A stretch of 64,000 nt of DNA from Oreohelix idahoensis (lineage: Eukaryota; Mollusca; Gastropoda; Stylommatophora; Oreohelicidae), in contig JAMPIV010012252.1 in assembly GCA_024509875.1 (NCBI GenBank), positions 332,021-396,020 on the forward strand, in the 5' to 3' direction. Positions 13,931 to 25,892 of the stretch are shown here, piece by piece. A model generated the notes under the pieces. The model was not told the DNA's origin and ran no database searches. It saw only the letters and a list, made by a program, of their open reading frames with translations. Position 1 is the stretch's first letter. Each line of letters begins with the position of its first letter. A program made the translations under genes and the position numbers.

Positions 13931-14818
13931 AAAGACTGACTGCGGCAATAGAAGTCATGTTTCATCTCATATCCTACATACAAATATCGTATGGTCGAGG
14001 CGGTATTGTTGGATGCGACCTTCTCGTGTGTAATAGATATCACAAGATACTTCTCTGTACGCTAGGGGAATCGTGTCCGTATTCAGACGCGAACGTTATT
14101 CTGGGTAAGATTAGGCGATAAACAAGAAATGCATATTTAAAAACAGAGGGGAGGGATGGGTGGTTGTGACAGGTATCTGCAACCAGAGTCGGCTCTAGGG
14201 TTTTTACAGGCTTTTCTTTAACTTGCAACGTATGTCACTCTCTTGTCACTCTCTTGTCACTTTCAAATCTTGCAATCGATTTTTCAATCACTTCCAGATG
14301 AGCAATAGCTCTGAAGCTTGGCATAGTTGTGTATTACCCATGACATTACAATAATCAGTCGTAAAAATAATAAAATGAATAAAATTAAAATTAATATTAA
14401 TTTTGTTTGTTTGTATTGTATCATCAGTGAAATGGGCGATAACTGCAAATAATCTAGGTGTATTCTTTCCAACAAGATTGTCTCTCTTGAGAGAAATGTT
14501 GAAACTTCTGCTTCCCCCCTCCCCCCCAACCTCTCCCCTCCACACACACACTATCGCACGCGCGTGCACAGACATATACACAACTGACAACTACATTTAA
14601 AAAAATGTAATTTACAACTCTTATCAAAATTTAAAAAGAAAATAAAAAAATAAAAAATATTAACTTTCCGTGTAATATACTGAATAACTAAATCCCCTCC
14701 TGTGTTCTAGACTCGTTTATCGCAAACTGATAATGTCATTAGCGGATCGATTACATTTGACTTAAATTTAAAAACAACAAACAAAATGACACTAAAGATA
14801 AAAATAAAAATAAAAAAA
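13931..14818. other. No gene seen
   Basis: AT-rich sequence containing a triple CACTCTCTTGT repeat near 14,235 and a C-rich tract near 14,515. No ORF with family features. Confidence 0.4.
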
Positions 14819-15115
14819 AAATTTATTTTAAACACAGGCACTAAAAAGCCACAAATAATTTTTCAAAGGAGTTTATAGTTTGCAGTCAAAAAATTTAACA
14901 TCATATTGACAAAAAGCCTGGGGCGCTGATACTACATGAAATTAACTTCTGCTTTATACTTCATTACACACTTATGGATAAAATATATGATAAGCGCTTA
15001 AGTGCCTCATGCTTTTTTTCAATTTGATGTTACATTTTTTGACTGCAAGCTATAAACTCCTCGAAAAATTATTTTTGGCTTGTTAGTGTGTTTAAAATAT
15101 TTTTATTTATGGTGA
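14819..15115. mobile_element. Foldback/MITE-like inverted repeat
   Basis: An arm at about 14,819-14,932 is the approximate reverse complement of about 15,001-15,115. Both arms contain TTTTAAACACA, AATAATTTTTC, GGAGTTTATAG and TTGCAGTCAAAAAAT in matching order. Arms of about 110 bp enclose some 70 bp without coding potential. No TSD could be fixed because the flanks are A/T-rich. Transcripts would fold into a long hairpin. A MITE-like or foldback element is the simplest reading. Confidence 0.75.
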
Positions 15116-15404
15116 GGCAAGGTCTTGTGAAGGCCGCCTCCCAGTGTCGTTCTGTATTGTACCGGTAAAAGTAGTCCCAAAGAAGTTACTGCCGTCAGGG
15201 AGGGAAAAGTTAGGGCCATCATACTAGGACCATCGAGAGGCGATGTGACCAGTTCCCTTCCTCGCTGACTTTTCCTACCCGAGCTCAAGAGCAGAATCAG
15301 GTACCCATTTACAGTTGACTGGCGCATGACGATACCGTGTTCCGAAACACGTTAGCTTTGCCGCGAAAGACCAGCGCTCTAACCACTGGGTCAATCGGGC
15401 GCTC
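15116..15404 (-). mobile_element. tRNA-derived SINE
   Basis: Minus-strand sequence starting at 15,404 begins with a tRNA-like head containing TTGACCCAGTGG (A-box-like) and GTTAGAGCGCTGG. It is followed by TGTTTCGGAAC, a weak B-box match, near 15,340-15,352. The body contains AATGGGTACCTG and AGCGAGGAAGGGAACTGGTC, which recur in truncated form at 28,497-28,620 and 54,905-55,050. The pol III head plus a shared unrelated body marks a SINE and not a tRNA gene. Confidence 0.7.
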
Positions 15405-15642
15405 ATTGAACCATTACGAGACTCAATTCTATTATGTTGAGTTGGATTACGAAATTATTGCTAGTGTTATTGTTATACAGAATTGACATCATTGCATTCC
15501 GGGCAAACCCATAGGTGCTCAGTCCTCATCAGTATTTATTGCTATCTTGTTTGTTTTAAAAAAAAACACTCATTTTTTATTATGATTGCATACTGTAAAT
15601 GAATGCTGTTATGTTAGCTTTATAATGTTGCATACCTTTAAA

Positions 15643-15779
15643 TTAATGCTTAAAGTAACATGTGGGAATGAAAGGATATAGCATGCAAGATAAATGAGAG
15701 TGGAAGGGCAGAATGTTAGACGGGTCTGCGCGCCCAACTCTTAACCCTTCGAAAATAAAGTTCGTTCGTTCGTTCAGTA
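15643..15779 (+). mobile_element. Retroposon 3' tail with (GTTC)n
   Basis: The block from GAAAGGATATAGCATG through GGGCAGAATGTTAGACGGG to AAAATAAAGTTCGTTCGTTC matches the reverse complement of 55,457-55,575. The terminal GTTC repeat after AATAAA is what one expects at the 3' end of a LINE or SINE with a short-repeat tail. Confidence 0.65.
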
Positions 15780-16508
15780 TATGTCGAAGAGTGTGAATGC
15801 TAACTGTTCCTGTAGCTCGCTGGTTGTAAACACGACGGATGCATCCTCTCATACGTCCATCTCTACTAGCCTTACGTTTGATGCCAAATTCCAACAGTCT
15901 TAACCTTGATGATTCATCTATTGCAGTGTCATTCTCTAACACGCTTTCATTAATTGTTCTCAATATATCTCCCTTATCCATATCTAGTGGCCCCGTTATT
16001 TCCGTAAGTCATGCTCGCCGCAGCATTTTACGACATACATAACACGCTTATGCTTTTAAAATATTATGGTAGGTTTTTTTTTGTTTTTCTCTGTGTGTTT
16101 GTGCACCTCTTCTGTTGCATGGGAGCTTCTCCAGATGATGGACCAGGAATTGCTGGAAGTTCTTCATGATGGCTATCCTCTCCTTCTTCGTAGCCGCTCT
16201 CTGCAGAATGTTCCTCCTGTTTCAACTCTAATAAATTGGACCAGTCCGTGGTCTTTTGCGTTCGGAAAAATGTTATGGTGACGTTTGTTATGAAAGTGCG
16301 TGTGCACGAAAGCTAATTCACGTCTGATCAACGAAAAAATCAATCAATCAATCGATTAATATGATATAAGCAGACAAATTTTTTTTAACTATTAAATGTT
16401 TTGTTTCATTTTTCTTGTTCTTTTAAAATGGTTCATTTAAAAATAAAATTATTTCTGCCCCTCTCCCGACGGCCTCTAGTGCGGCCACACCGTTTACACC
16501 GCCCAAGA
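15780..16508. other. Unassigned; possible degraded coding remnant on minus
   Basis: A 112-codon minus-strand frame (15,981-15,643) partly overlaps the retroposon tail, which argues against a host gene. Minus-strand sequence near 16,100-16,260 has a Lys/Arg-rich look like a LINE ORF, but no decisive motif. I assign no function. Confidence 0.3.
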
Positions 16509-16523
16509 GCCGGCCTTGTATAC

Positions 16524-17051
16524 TTACTTACTTAGTCGTTCCCCTTCTACCGTGAGGTGTAGAGGTTTGGAAGAGAGAGCGCCAGACTATTCTATCGGCT
16601 GTCTTCCTCCTGGCCTGGTTCCATTCTAGTCCTCGGTCCTTCAAAGATTGTCTAATGTTGTCCTCCCAGCGGACTCTGGGTCGTCCTCGGGGTCTGGATC
16701 CTTGGCTCTTTGTTTCCCATGCTTGTCGTGGTAGCCGATCTTCTCCCATTCTGCAGACATGGCCAAACCATCTTAGTTGGGACTGCTCTATTTTAGGCCT
16801 TGACGTATCGTCTGGTTGCGTACCATGTCTCTTCTTGTTACTTCAACCACCTTCCTCAGATACCTCATTTCTGAGGTTTGTATCTGGCTTTTATGGGTTG
16901 TAGTCATTGCCCATGACTCGCATCCATATGTCAAGACTGGGACATAGGTGGAGCGGTATACAGCCATCTTCGTTTTCTTACCAACCTCTCTCTTGCTGAG
17001 GAATTCTCGATTTATGGCCTGAAAAAGTCTCCCAGCTGCTGCTTTTCGAGT
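16524..17051 (-). mobile_element. 5'-truncated LINE with 15-bp TSD
   Basis: The minus strand encodes the ORF2 tail of a non-LTR retrotransposon: a VLTYGCESW motif after the RT domain, a WFGHV.RM motif, then RPRGRPRVRWEDNI and a Trp-Arg-rich end with stop at 16,528. Directly after the stop is a (TAAG)n tail. The insertion is bounded by the identical 15-mer GCCGGCCTTGTATAC at 16,509-16,523 and 17,052-17,066, the signature of target-primed reverse transcription. Only the last 528 bp were copied. The upstream part (16,750-17,040) may contain frameshifts. A 44-bp copy of the same 3' end lies at 33,637-33,680. Confidence 0.88.
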
Positions 17052-17066
17052 GCCGGCCTTGTATAC

Positions 17067-18940
<1,874 letters not shown>

Positions 18941-18945
18941 CTATC

Positions 18946-21302
18946 TGTAGTGGTTTTTGATGGTATTGTATGGTTGTTATGTTACCTAGTGTACTGTATG
19001 AGGTCAGCTGTGAAGGCTCCTGAGATAAAAGTTTAAGTGAATTACAGAAGGCCCTTCTTACTTCCACTACGACCTCAAACAGACCTATCCTACTATCCTG
19101 AATGTAGCTACGTTAAAAAGTCTAGGGTACTGAAATGTAATGTGTAGTTATATAATATACTGACACACACATGTAATTAATAAGTCTAATAATATTAATA
19201 AACTCTATAACACACTAAACTAACTCTGGTTGTTTTAGTTTAAATTTTAACAATTTTTTTAAAATTTATTAGTTCTGAACCAATGTTTTAGTTTGGTCAG
19301 AACATACCAAATGATATGGGTTTATCAATGAAATGCATAAATAGGTGGCATAATAAAATGTAATTTGTGTACATAGGTATATTATAAAAATGGTTATTAA
19401 TTATGTTATCTATACTGTCTTTGGGAGAACTAGTACTGGATGTTTCGTTGGGGTGGTGTCATCACGCCCAATCTGTGACTACCAAAATCATTGTCCATTG
19501 ACGTATGGAATGAGGTAACTGTTTTATTTCTCAATAGTTATGTCTTTATTTGATGGTAGAATAGTTGTGAATCTCCAGCAAGCCAGAATTTCACTTATCT
19601 CGCCTGTGACGATCTGATACAGGATTCCTGTGGCACACTCCTCTCCGTAGCTGGAGTACAATGGTAGGCTGCACAGATACAACTGTTAGGTGGCACACAC
19701 ATCTGCTTGTGTACTCTTACATAAGCATTTGGCACCTCTTTAGTGCCAAAACAGAAACTCACAATTCTGAAACAAATGTTTTGTGCCATGTGTCAGTACT
19801 CTACCTACTGAGCCACTCTTATACACAACACAACACAACAACATTACACAGACTGGGTCAGATCTCTCTGACCAACATAGCACATCTTACCCAGCTGTTT
19901 TCACATAGTACCAGTTCCCCAAGACTGCATTGCATCTGATATATGTTCAATAGTTTCCTCTTGTATTCAATAAGATAGGTGATATGTTCCCACTGATCTC
20001 AATAATTGATCCGCCTTCCATAGTCTTCGTTAGGTGTCCATATATTATTTGTTTGTCTCTAGACCCTGAACTGCGGCTGGGGACCTAGAGCGAGCACTTA
20101 CTTGTCGTAATCATTTTACATGATATGGCAGTATCAATCACTCAAAATATTAAAATAAACCAGATGAATGCTTTCATTCTTACCAGAATTCAGAATTGAG
20201 AACACAGTTAATACTAGCAAAACTCAGCTGAGCTGCTGGCTAGAGTATGGCGTCCCACTAAATTGTATGTATTCTTCCTTGGAAAACACCACTAGCAATT
20301 AATGATTGTGTCACTGGACAGACTTATATAAAATGGCAAAAATGTGTGTCTCTATCCCGCTAATATAAAATGCGTTGGCCAATCAGATCAGAAGACTAAG
20401 CTTTTCAATTCAAAATTTGAAAATAAAGGCAAAATTTACATCTTAATTTCTCAAATGTACGTCGGTCACATTTTATCTTTTCCCAAAAAAGTCAAAAGTA
20501 CATCTCAATTTTTAAAATGTACGTTGGTCACATTCTATCTTTATCCCACAATTTCACTTGTTTTTTTGGACTAACACATGTAAAAACTGCACGAACCTGC
20601 TTCCTAAGTTATTTTTAGCCACTATCTCCCGACTTTGCCCCGCTAGTTTATTACAGTTTGAAATTTGCCTTTTCTTGTCTCACGGACGCAAAATTGAGAC
20701 TTTAGTGAAAGTATGCACAACAATACTGTTCGCTAGTCTGATAGGAACAATACGGTCTTTCGTCAATATCTTCCTTGTTATCTGTCCGTCTGTATAATTA
20801 AAAGTATATTATTTCTCTGCTTAAGATGGGCTATCAAACTAGCTAGGTTTTATTGTCATAACATTATTATTAAGAAAAAACCTACTTTCCTCAAGGTTAG
20901 TTTTTGAAATCAGTTTTTGAACGTTCGTTCACGCGGTTGCCGCTATATTAAAACTATAACGTCAAAGTACCGTAATTCGTCAAAGAAACGTCTGTCTCTG
21001 ACAAAAGCTAAAGTCGTTATCTGTCCATTTCCTTACATTGTGTCAACTAGTGGCGTGATTTTTTTTTTCTTTTACTACAATTTGCGTCTTTTTGCCTTTC
21101 TAGATTCAAACACGTATTCAGACCGTCATAATGATTTTTATCTCCGTTTCGTCTGCATGTTTAACTAGTTAGTTTCAATGGCGGTAGGAAATGCGGGCAT
21201 GGGCGAGCATGTCTCCTAGTATCTCACGCATTATTTTTATCCCTACATGTTATCTTTATAATTGGAGATATTTTAACGTTGTATCACGGTAAATTCATCA
21301 CA
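18946..21302 (-). repeat. E1 3' LTR (2,357 bp)
   Basis: In sense orientation it starts TGTGATGAATTT and ends CCACTACA. It contains two near-copies of a segment of about 63 bp around 20,437-20,560 (shared TGTACGT(C/T)GGTCACATT). It retains a segment of about 48 bp near 19,087-19,135 that the 5' LTR lacks. Short open frames inside are not conserved coding sequence. Confidence 0.93.
20323..20386 (-). promoter_or_regulatory. LTR core promoter candidate (CCAAT and TATA)
   Basis: In sense orientation, CTGATTGG (an inverted CCAAT box, 20,379-20,386) lies about 50 bp upstream of TTTTATATAAG (20,323-20,333), a strong TATA match. The arrangement is repeated in the 5' LTR. The TATA element is lost in the related E3 LTR. 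Confidence 0.5.
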
Positions 21303-21317
21303 CATCTCCCCACTTGA
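21303..21317 (-). other. E1 polypurine tract
   Basis: Sense-strand AAGTGGGGAGATG immediately precedes the 3' LTR. This is where the plus-strand DNA primer of an LTR element is expected. The same tract precedes the E3 LTR. Confidence 0.7.
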
Positions 21318-21391
21318 GAACATGCACTACTGCAATTTCCAAAACCAGTGATACACATAGATAAAATTACTCCTTACGCCTGCCAACTACT

Positions 21392-23212
21392 CTAATTTTG
21401 ATCACAGGGGTGCCGACTGAGGAAATCTGCACCGACATTCAATGACCCCGGAATATATTCGATAATAAACTGATAAGGTTGTAACAATAAAGACCATCTT
21501 AACAATCTTGCATTTTCATGCTTGGCCTGAGATAAGAACACTAGGGGCTGGTGATCCGTCTGGACCACAAAAGTCCTACCATACAGATAGATTTGGAACT
21601 TTTTTATTGCCCAGATTAACGCTAAACATTCTTTTTCGCTTGTGGAATATCCTTGCTCCACTTTATTCAACTTGCGGCTTGCATAAGCGACTGGGTTCAG
21701 TTCCCCATTGGGTGAAGAGGACCTTTGCAACAGAGCCGCCCCGAGGCCTACATTACTTGCATCTGTTCTCACCACAAAGTCCTGTGTGAAATCAGGCAAT
21801 TTGAGAAAAGGCTTGCTAGTGAGTTTTTCCTTTAACTCTTGGAAAGCCAATTCACATTGCGCAGACCAAACAATTTTATCTGGATTTCCTTTGCGAGTCA
21901 GATCAGTCAGAGGAGCACATATAGAGTTAAAATGTTTGATATATTTTTGGTAAAACCCACATAACGACACGAATGATCGCACGTCTTTTTTTGTTTGTGG
22001 TCTAGGTGCTCTCTGTAGTTTTTCCAAGTTCTTGGGGTCAGGGGTCATGTTACCCTGATATACAGTGTGTCCCAAGAATTCCAACTCCTTGCATCCAATA
22101 CAACATTTTGTTGGTCTAGCAGTTAAGTTCGCCTCCCTAAGCCTATCAAATAACATTTTCAGAGAGTTAATGTGTTCTTCAAATGTCTCTGTGGCGACGA
22201 GAATATCATCCATGAAATTCGTGATACATGAATTATTCAGGGGATCCAACAATTTGCGCATCATCCTTGAAAATACCCTCGGAGCATTTTTCAATCCGAA
22301 TGGTAGCATGTTGAATTCATAATGTCCTTCCGAGGTGCTAAAAGCTAAATAAGGTCTAACTTCAGGCTTCACTGGAATCTGGTAATAGCCTTTACTAAGA
22401 TCCACCTTCGAAAAGTATTTTGCCTTGTTCAATCTGGCAAATAACTTTTTTGTGTCTGGTAATGGATCCACTTGTCCTTCTGTGACAGCATTCAGTTTCC
22501 TGTAATCTATGCACAGTCTATGTTCCCCAGACGGTTTCCTCAACAAAACTACACTGGAGCTAAAAGAAGATTCACTGTGTGAAATAATCCCCTCTTTCAA
22601 CAAATAATCTATTTCTTCTTTCAATGCCTTCTCCTTCGCGAACGGCACGGAATAGGCTCTCATACAGATTGGGTTTGAGTCTACCAGCTTCATGTCATAC
22701 TGTAGCAAATTTGTATGTCCTGGTTTATCTGTTAATACATCTGTATGTTCCTCCAGAACCTGTTGAACTCTCTCCCTCTGGTTTTTAGTCAGGTGCTTAC
22801 TGACTTTTACCTGTGCGGCTGTCTCACAGGGATGTAATGGGTATTCATGTGAGGTGAGTGGTTCCTTTTGCATTTGAGTTGCGATAGCCAAGGTCAGTAA
22901 GGGGGTGCTTTCCTGGAGTGGTCTGTCCAGATACTTCTTTAAAAGGTTAACATGATATATCTTCTCTTTCCCCTTTTTGTCAATTGTATAGTTTGTTCTA
23001 GACACCTTCTCTAGAACCGTATATGGACCTTGCCATCCAATTTGTAATTTATTCTGGCTGCCGGGTAGTAGAAGAAGCACCTTCTCTCCCACAGCTAGTT
23101 CTCTGTCCTTGGCTTTCCTATTAAAATATGCTGCATGTTTCTTCCTGGCTTGTCTCAAATTATCATTTGCCAGTTTCCATCCAGCTTTCAGACGAGTGGT
23201 CAGTTCGTTCAC
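21392..23212 (-). CDS. pol: E1 pol 3' part: integrase C-terminus, reverse transcriptase, RNase H
   Basis: An intact 606-residue frame. Residues about 1-95 are the integrase C-terminal domain with a GPY/F module (IGWQGPYTV at 58-66) and VNLLKKYL. Residues about 165-400 are RT: LCIDYRKLNAV near 233, the first catalytic Asp in VDLSKGYYQIP (271) and the FMDD box at 333-336 (a Y-to-F form of YxDD). Residues about 475-600 are RNase H: the TDAS Asp at 484, Glu in SEKECL, the TDHQPL Asp at 553, and GADFLSR. RT follows integrase in the same frame, the Gmr1 arrangement. The listed ATG is only the first Met; homology extends upstream to about 23,275, so the real product is probably a cleaved polyprotein. 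There is no chromodomain. Confidence 0.92.
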   Translation of the reverse strand: MNELTTRLKAGWKLANDNLRQARKKHAAYFNRKAKDRELAVGEKVLLLLPGSQNKLQIGWQGPYTVLEKVSRTNYTIDKKGKEKIYHVNLLKKYLDRPLQESTPLLTLAIATQMQKEPLTSHEYPLHPCETAAQVKVSKHLTKNQRERVQQVLEEHTDVLTDKPGHTNLLQYDMKLVDSNPICMRAYSVPFAKEKALKEEIDYLLKEGIISHSESSFSSSVVLLRKPSGEHRLCIDYRKLNAVTEGQVDPLPDTKKLFARLNKAKYFSKVDLSKGYYQIPVKPEVRPYLAFSTSEGHYEFNMLPFGLKNAPRVFSRMMRKLLDPLNNSCITNFMDDILVATETFEEHINSLKMLFDRLREANLTARPTKCCIGCKELEFLGHTVYQGNMTPDPKNLEKLQRAPRPQTKKDVRSFVSLCGFYQKYIKHFNSICAPLTDLTRKGNPDKIVWSAQCELAFQELKEKLTSKPFLKLPDFTQDFVVRTDASNVGLGAALLQRSSSPNGELNPVAYASRKLNKVEQGYSTSEKECLALIWAIKKFQIYLYGRTFVVQTDHQPLVFLSQAKHENARLLRWSLLLQPYQFIIEYIPGSLNVGADFLSRHPCDQN

Positions 23213-23273
23213 ATATTGATACGATGAGGTAACAGTCTCTTCTGCTTTCTCATCTGTCCAGGTCCTTAATAAA

Positions 23274-23927
23274 CTACATCTGGACTTTTAATTTTTCACA
23301 CTGATTTTTCATGGTACCCGTCGGGTCCCTTCCATTAGAAGCCTGATAGTGAGGACCTTTCTTCCTAGAATCATCACTCACAAATCGACCACTACCAATT
23401 TTTTTCTTGGGTTTGTCATCCCACTTTAGATTGCTGATGAGAGATCTTCGCTCTCTTTTAGTTCCCTCCAGTTTATATAAGGCTGACCGAGGGATTGTCA
23501 GCTTATTCTGGGGTAAATTTACTCTTTGTACTCGTCGCATAGTGGCCATGTTAATACATTTAAGTGAAGACTGGGTGTGAAAAGGGGGCTCCCATTCCAC
23601 TTTGTCTACCTGATTATAATTATTTTTCCTTCCAGGCCTAAGTTTGCCCCGTGGCGTTTCTAGGTCCTGCACATTTTGTCCCTTTGTGGGTGTTCCCTCA
23701 TGAAATACGCCACATGCTTCTACAAAGTTCTCAATATCGACATTTACGTCGGGCCAATAGTATTTTCGAGCCACTTTTTGGCAGATGGTACCTACTTTCT
23801 CATGGTCACCATCTTTTCCAACATGTAAGCTCCTTATTAAATTTGCCCTATATACCTTGGGAAGAACCAACTGTCCGTGACCAGTGGATCTAGTTCCTGT
23901 CTTCCTGTATAATAATTTGTTCTTCAT
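23274..23927 (-). pseudogene. E1 integrase zinc-binding domain fused to an unrelated segment
   Basis: A 217-codon frame. Residues about 4-80 match the H2C2 integrase N-terminal domain seen in E2 (LLYRKTG start, KYYWPDV, then a Cys), but the final CxxC is degenerate: the second Cys position reads Phe. After about 23,690 similarity to E2 stops. The next 415 bp, still open, show none of the integrase core motifs (no D, D or E context and no FGR segment). They are Lys/Arg/Asn-rich and unlike anything I recognise. Homology to E2 resumes at about 23,275 with the segment before the integrase C-terminus. The catalytic core has therefore been replaced or overwritten. Confidence 0.7.
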
Positions 23928-24300
23928 AAAGTACTCTCCCTTGCTTGGATGTGTGTGGCATTTTGGGCAATTTTTTAAAACATGGCTTGAGTGTCCTATC
24001 CTCAGCCTGCGCCTTCCTCATCTCCTCTGGATGAGCATTTATAGGTTCACCTTCTTCCTCCTTTTTCTGTGATATGGTCTGCACTGTCGCCATGATCACA
24101 GGTCTCTCGGGATTCCCCAAGAAGACGTACCTACACCCCAATATCAGAGGGTAGATTGGTTCATCTATCACTGCTGCTCTGATTTCTCCTTCCACATAGC
24201 GAGTTTTCACCGTTATCCTTGCGATGGGAAGTGTCATGAGTGGTATGTCCTTAGTCGCCCTTGTATTTCCACTGTTTCTGTGGTATACTGACTTGGGTCC
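23890..24300 (-). pseudogene. E1 protease C-terminal half and linker
   Basis: The frame from 24,237 begins TLPIA and contains IYPLILGCRYVFLG, the C-terminal part of a retropepsin-like domain (compare the parallel segment of E2 at 46,977-47,100). The upstream half, with the active-site DTG, lies in the gag frame ending at 24,234. A shift of about one base near 24,240-24,270 separates them, and another near 23,930-23,950 separates this piece from the integrase frame. Confidence 0.75.
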
Positions 24301-25621
24301 ACTAGGCTAGACTTCACAACTGAATCATAATCCAAACCTGTATCATATAGGCACCTTGTGGTGACCCTATTACAAATAACATCCTCACAAACTGGGGGGT
24401 GATAAGGTTCCTGCTGTCCATTAGGATTAACCTTTAATCTTTGAGTCCCCGACTTCATTGCAGCAATGTTTGAAGGTTTCCTTTTACAAAATTCGATGTT
24501 ATGGTTGTCTTTCTTACACCATTTACACCATCTCTTTCCTTGGTTAAACGGTTTTCTTTCATTATATTTTTGGTCATTGAACTGTGAGTTTCTGTCACGA
24601 TAGTCATTTCGTGGCCTATCAAAGTTTGTCCTGCCTCTATTACCTTGTTCTCTGGTATCAAATTTACTAAACTGCTGTGGAGCTTTAAAATTTTCTATTT
24701 GCTTCTTTTTAGTGCCACTTACCTCTGCCTGGGCTGCCTGATACCTCTCAGCGACATTTAAAACCTCCCCCAACCTCTCTGCACCTTGTTCCATGAGAAA
24801 TTTTCTCAAGTCTGGAGCCATGGACTCTCTTAATTGCTCTATCATGATCATCTCTTTGAGATCTTGGGTCTTCCCCAGAGCAGTCCATTTCTCCAAATAG
24901 GTTTCCAGTCTGGCAGAGAATTGGTGGTATGTCTCCCCAGACAAAAGTTTGGCATTTCTAAACTTCTTACGATAAAATTCACCATTCTTTTCATATCTCA
25001 ATAACAAAGCCTGCTTTAGCATGTCATAATTGTCTTGGTCGTCTCTATTCATCTTAGCAAAGACTTCATAAATAGTACCTCTCAGTCCCTGTGATAACTT
25101 AAGACTCCACCTCTCTCTCTCTAACCCATATGTAGTAGCTAATAATTCAAATCTACTGAGGTACCCCTCGATGTCATCGTCTTTCTCAACAAAATGGTCT
25201 AAATGAAACCCCATAGCTGAGGTTGAGGCTCCCTGACTAGGCGTAGCATCTGAGTCAAAAGGGCTGGCACCATTTTCAGGAGCATGGCCTTGTAATTCCA
25301 GCTCCCTTAGTCGTAATTCGTGCTCACTTTGCAATCTTCTATCTTCTGCTTCCCTTTCGGCCTTTTTTCTTCTGCCTTCCTTTGCAGTCGTTTTTCTTCT
25401 GCCTCCAATGCTTTTGCCTCTTTGTCAGCCTCAATCTGCAACCTCTTAAGTTCTTTATCAGCCTCAATTTGTAACCTCTTCTCTTCAGCTAGCCTCCTAT
25501 CTTCCCTTTCCATATACTTGTCACATTATGCAGTTACATACTGAATTAAAACCTGACCCTCCATGTTCATCTCCTTCGCCGTCAGCACAGCAGCCGATCT
25601 AAATTTTGCTAGATCTGCCAT
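24234..25621 (-). pseudogene. gag: E1 gag with start of protease
   Basis: The likely start codon is at 25,621 (MADLAKF). The N-terminal region is a Glu/Lys/Arg-rich coiled coil. It is broken by an in-frame TAA about 30 codons in, and by a frameshift between 25,334 and 25,307. The main frame (366 codons from 25,334) contains a capsid-like helical region with IEGYLSRFE, DMLKQALL and FSARLETYL, matching the E2 Gag in order. Next is a CX2CX4HX4C zinc knuckle (WCKWCKKDNHNIEFC near 24,485-24,530), then CLYDTGLDYDSV, the protease DTG active site. No stop separates Gag from protease in this frame, suggesting a Gag-Pro fusion. Confidence 0.85.
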
Positions 25622-25868
25622 ACTTTAACATACAAATTAGCAATGACTAAGGTAATTTCAAGTATACAAGGACTAAGGTAATTCTAAGTATATACTGACT
25701 AAGGTAATATGTTAATTAATTAATCAATTAATTACCACTGGCTGTGAAGATTCACCAACTTTTATTTTCCACTTTTTATTTTAAGGGACACTTTTAAATT
25801 TATACAACTCTGTCCCCACTAGTTTAATTCCCACACTAGAATATCCTAATATCTTTGATAAACTTAAT

Positions 25869-25888
25869 ATCCCCGGACAAGACCCCAA
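25869..25888 (-). other. E1 primer-binding site
   Basis: Five bases after the 5' LTR end, the sense strand reads TTGGGGTCTTGTCCGGGGAT. It resembles the tRNA-Pro primer site known from gammaretroviruses (TGGGGGCTCGTCCGGGAT), with mismatches. The E2 site aligns with it. Confidence 0.55.
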
Positions 25889-25892
25889 TATT

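Noticed and set aside
15643..15981. 112-codon minus-strand frame as a host gene
   Set aside because: It overlaps a retroposon tail found again at 55.5 kb, and no motif or conservation is visible.
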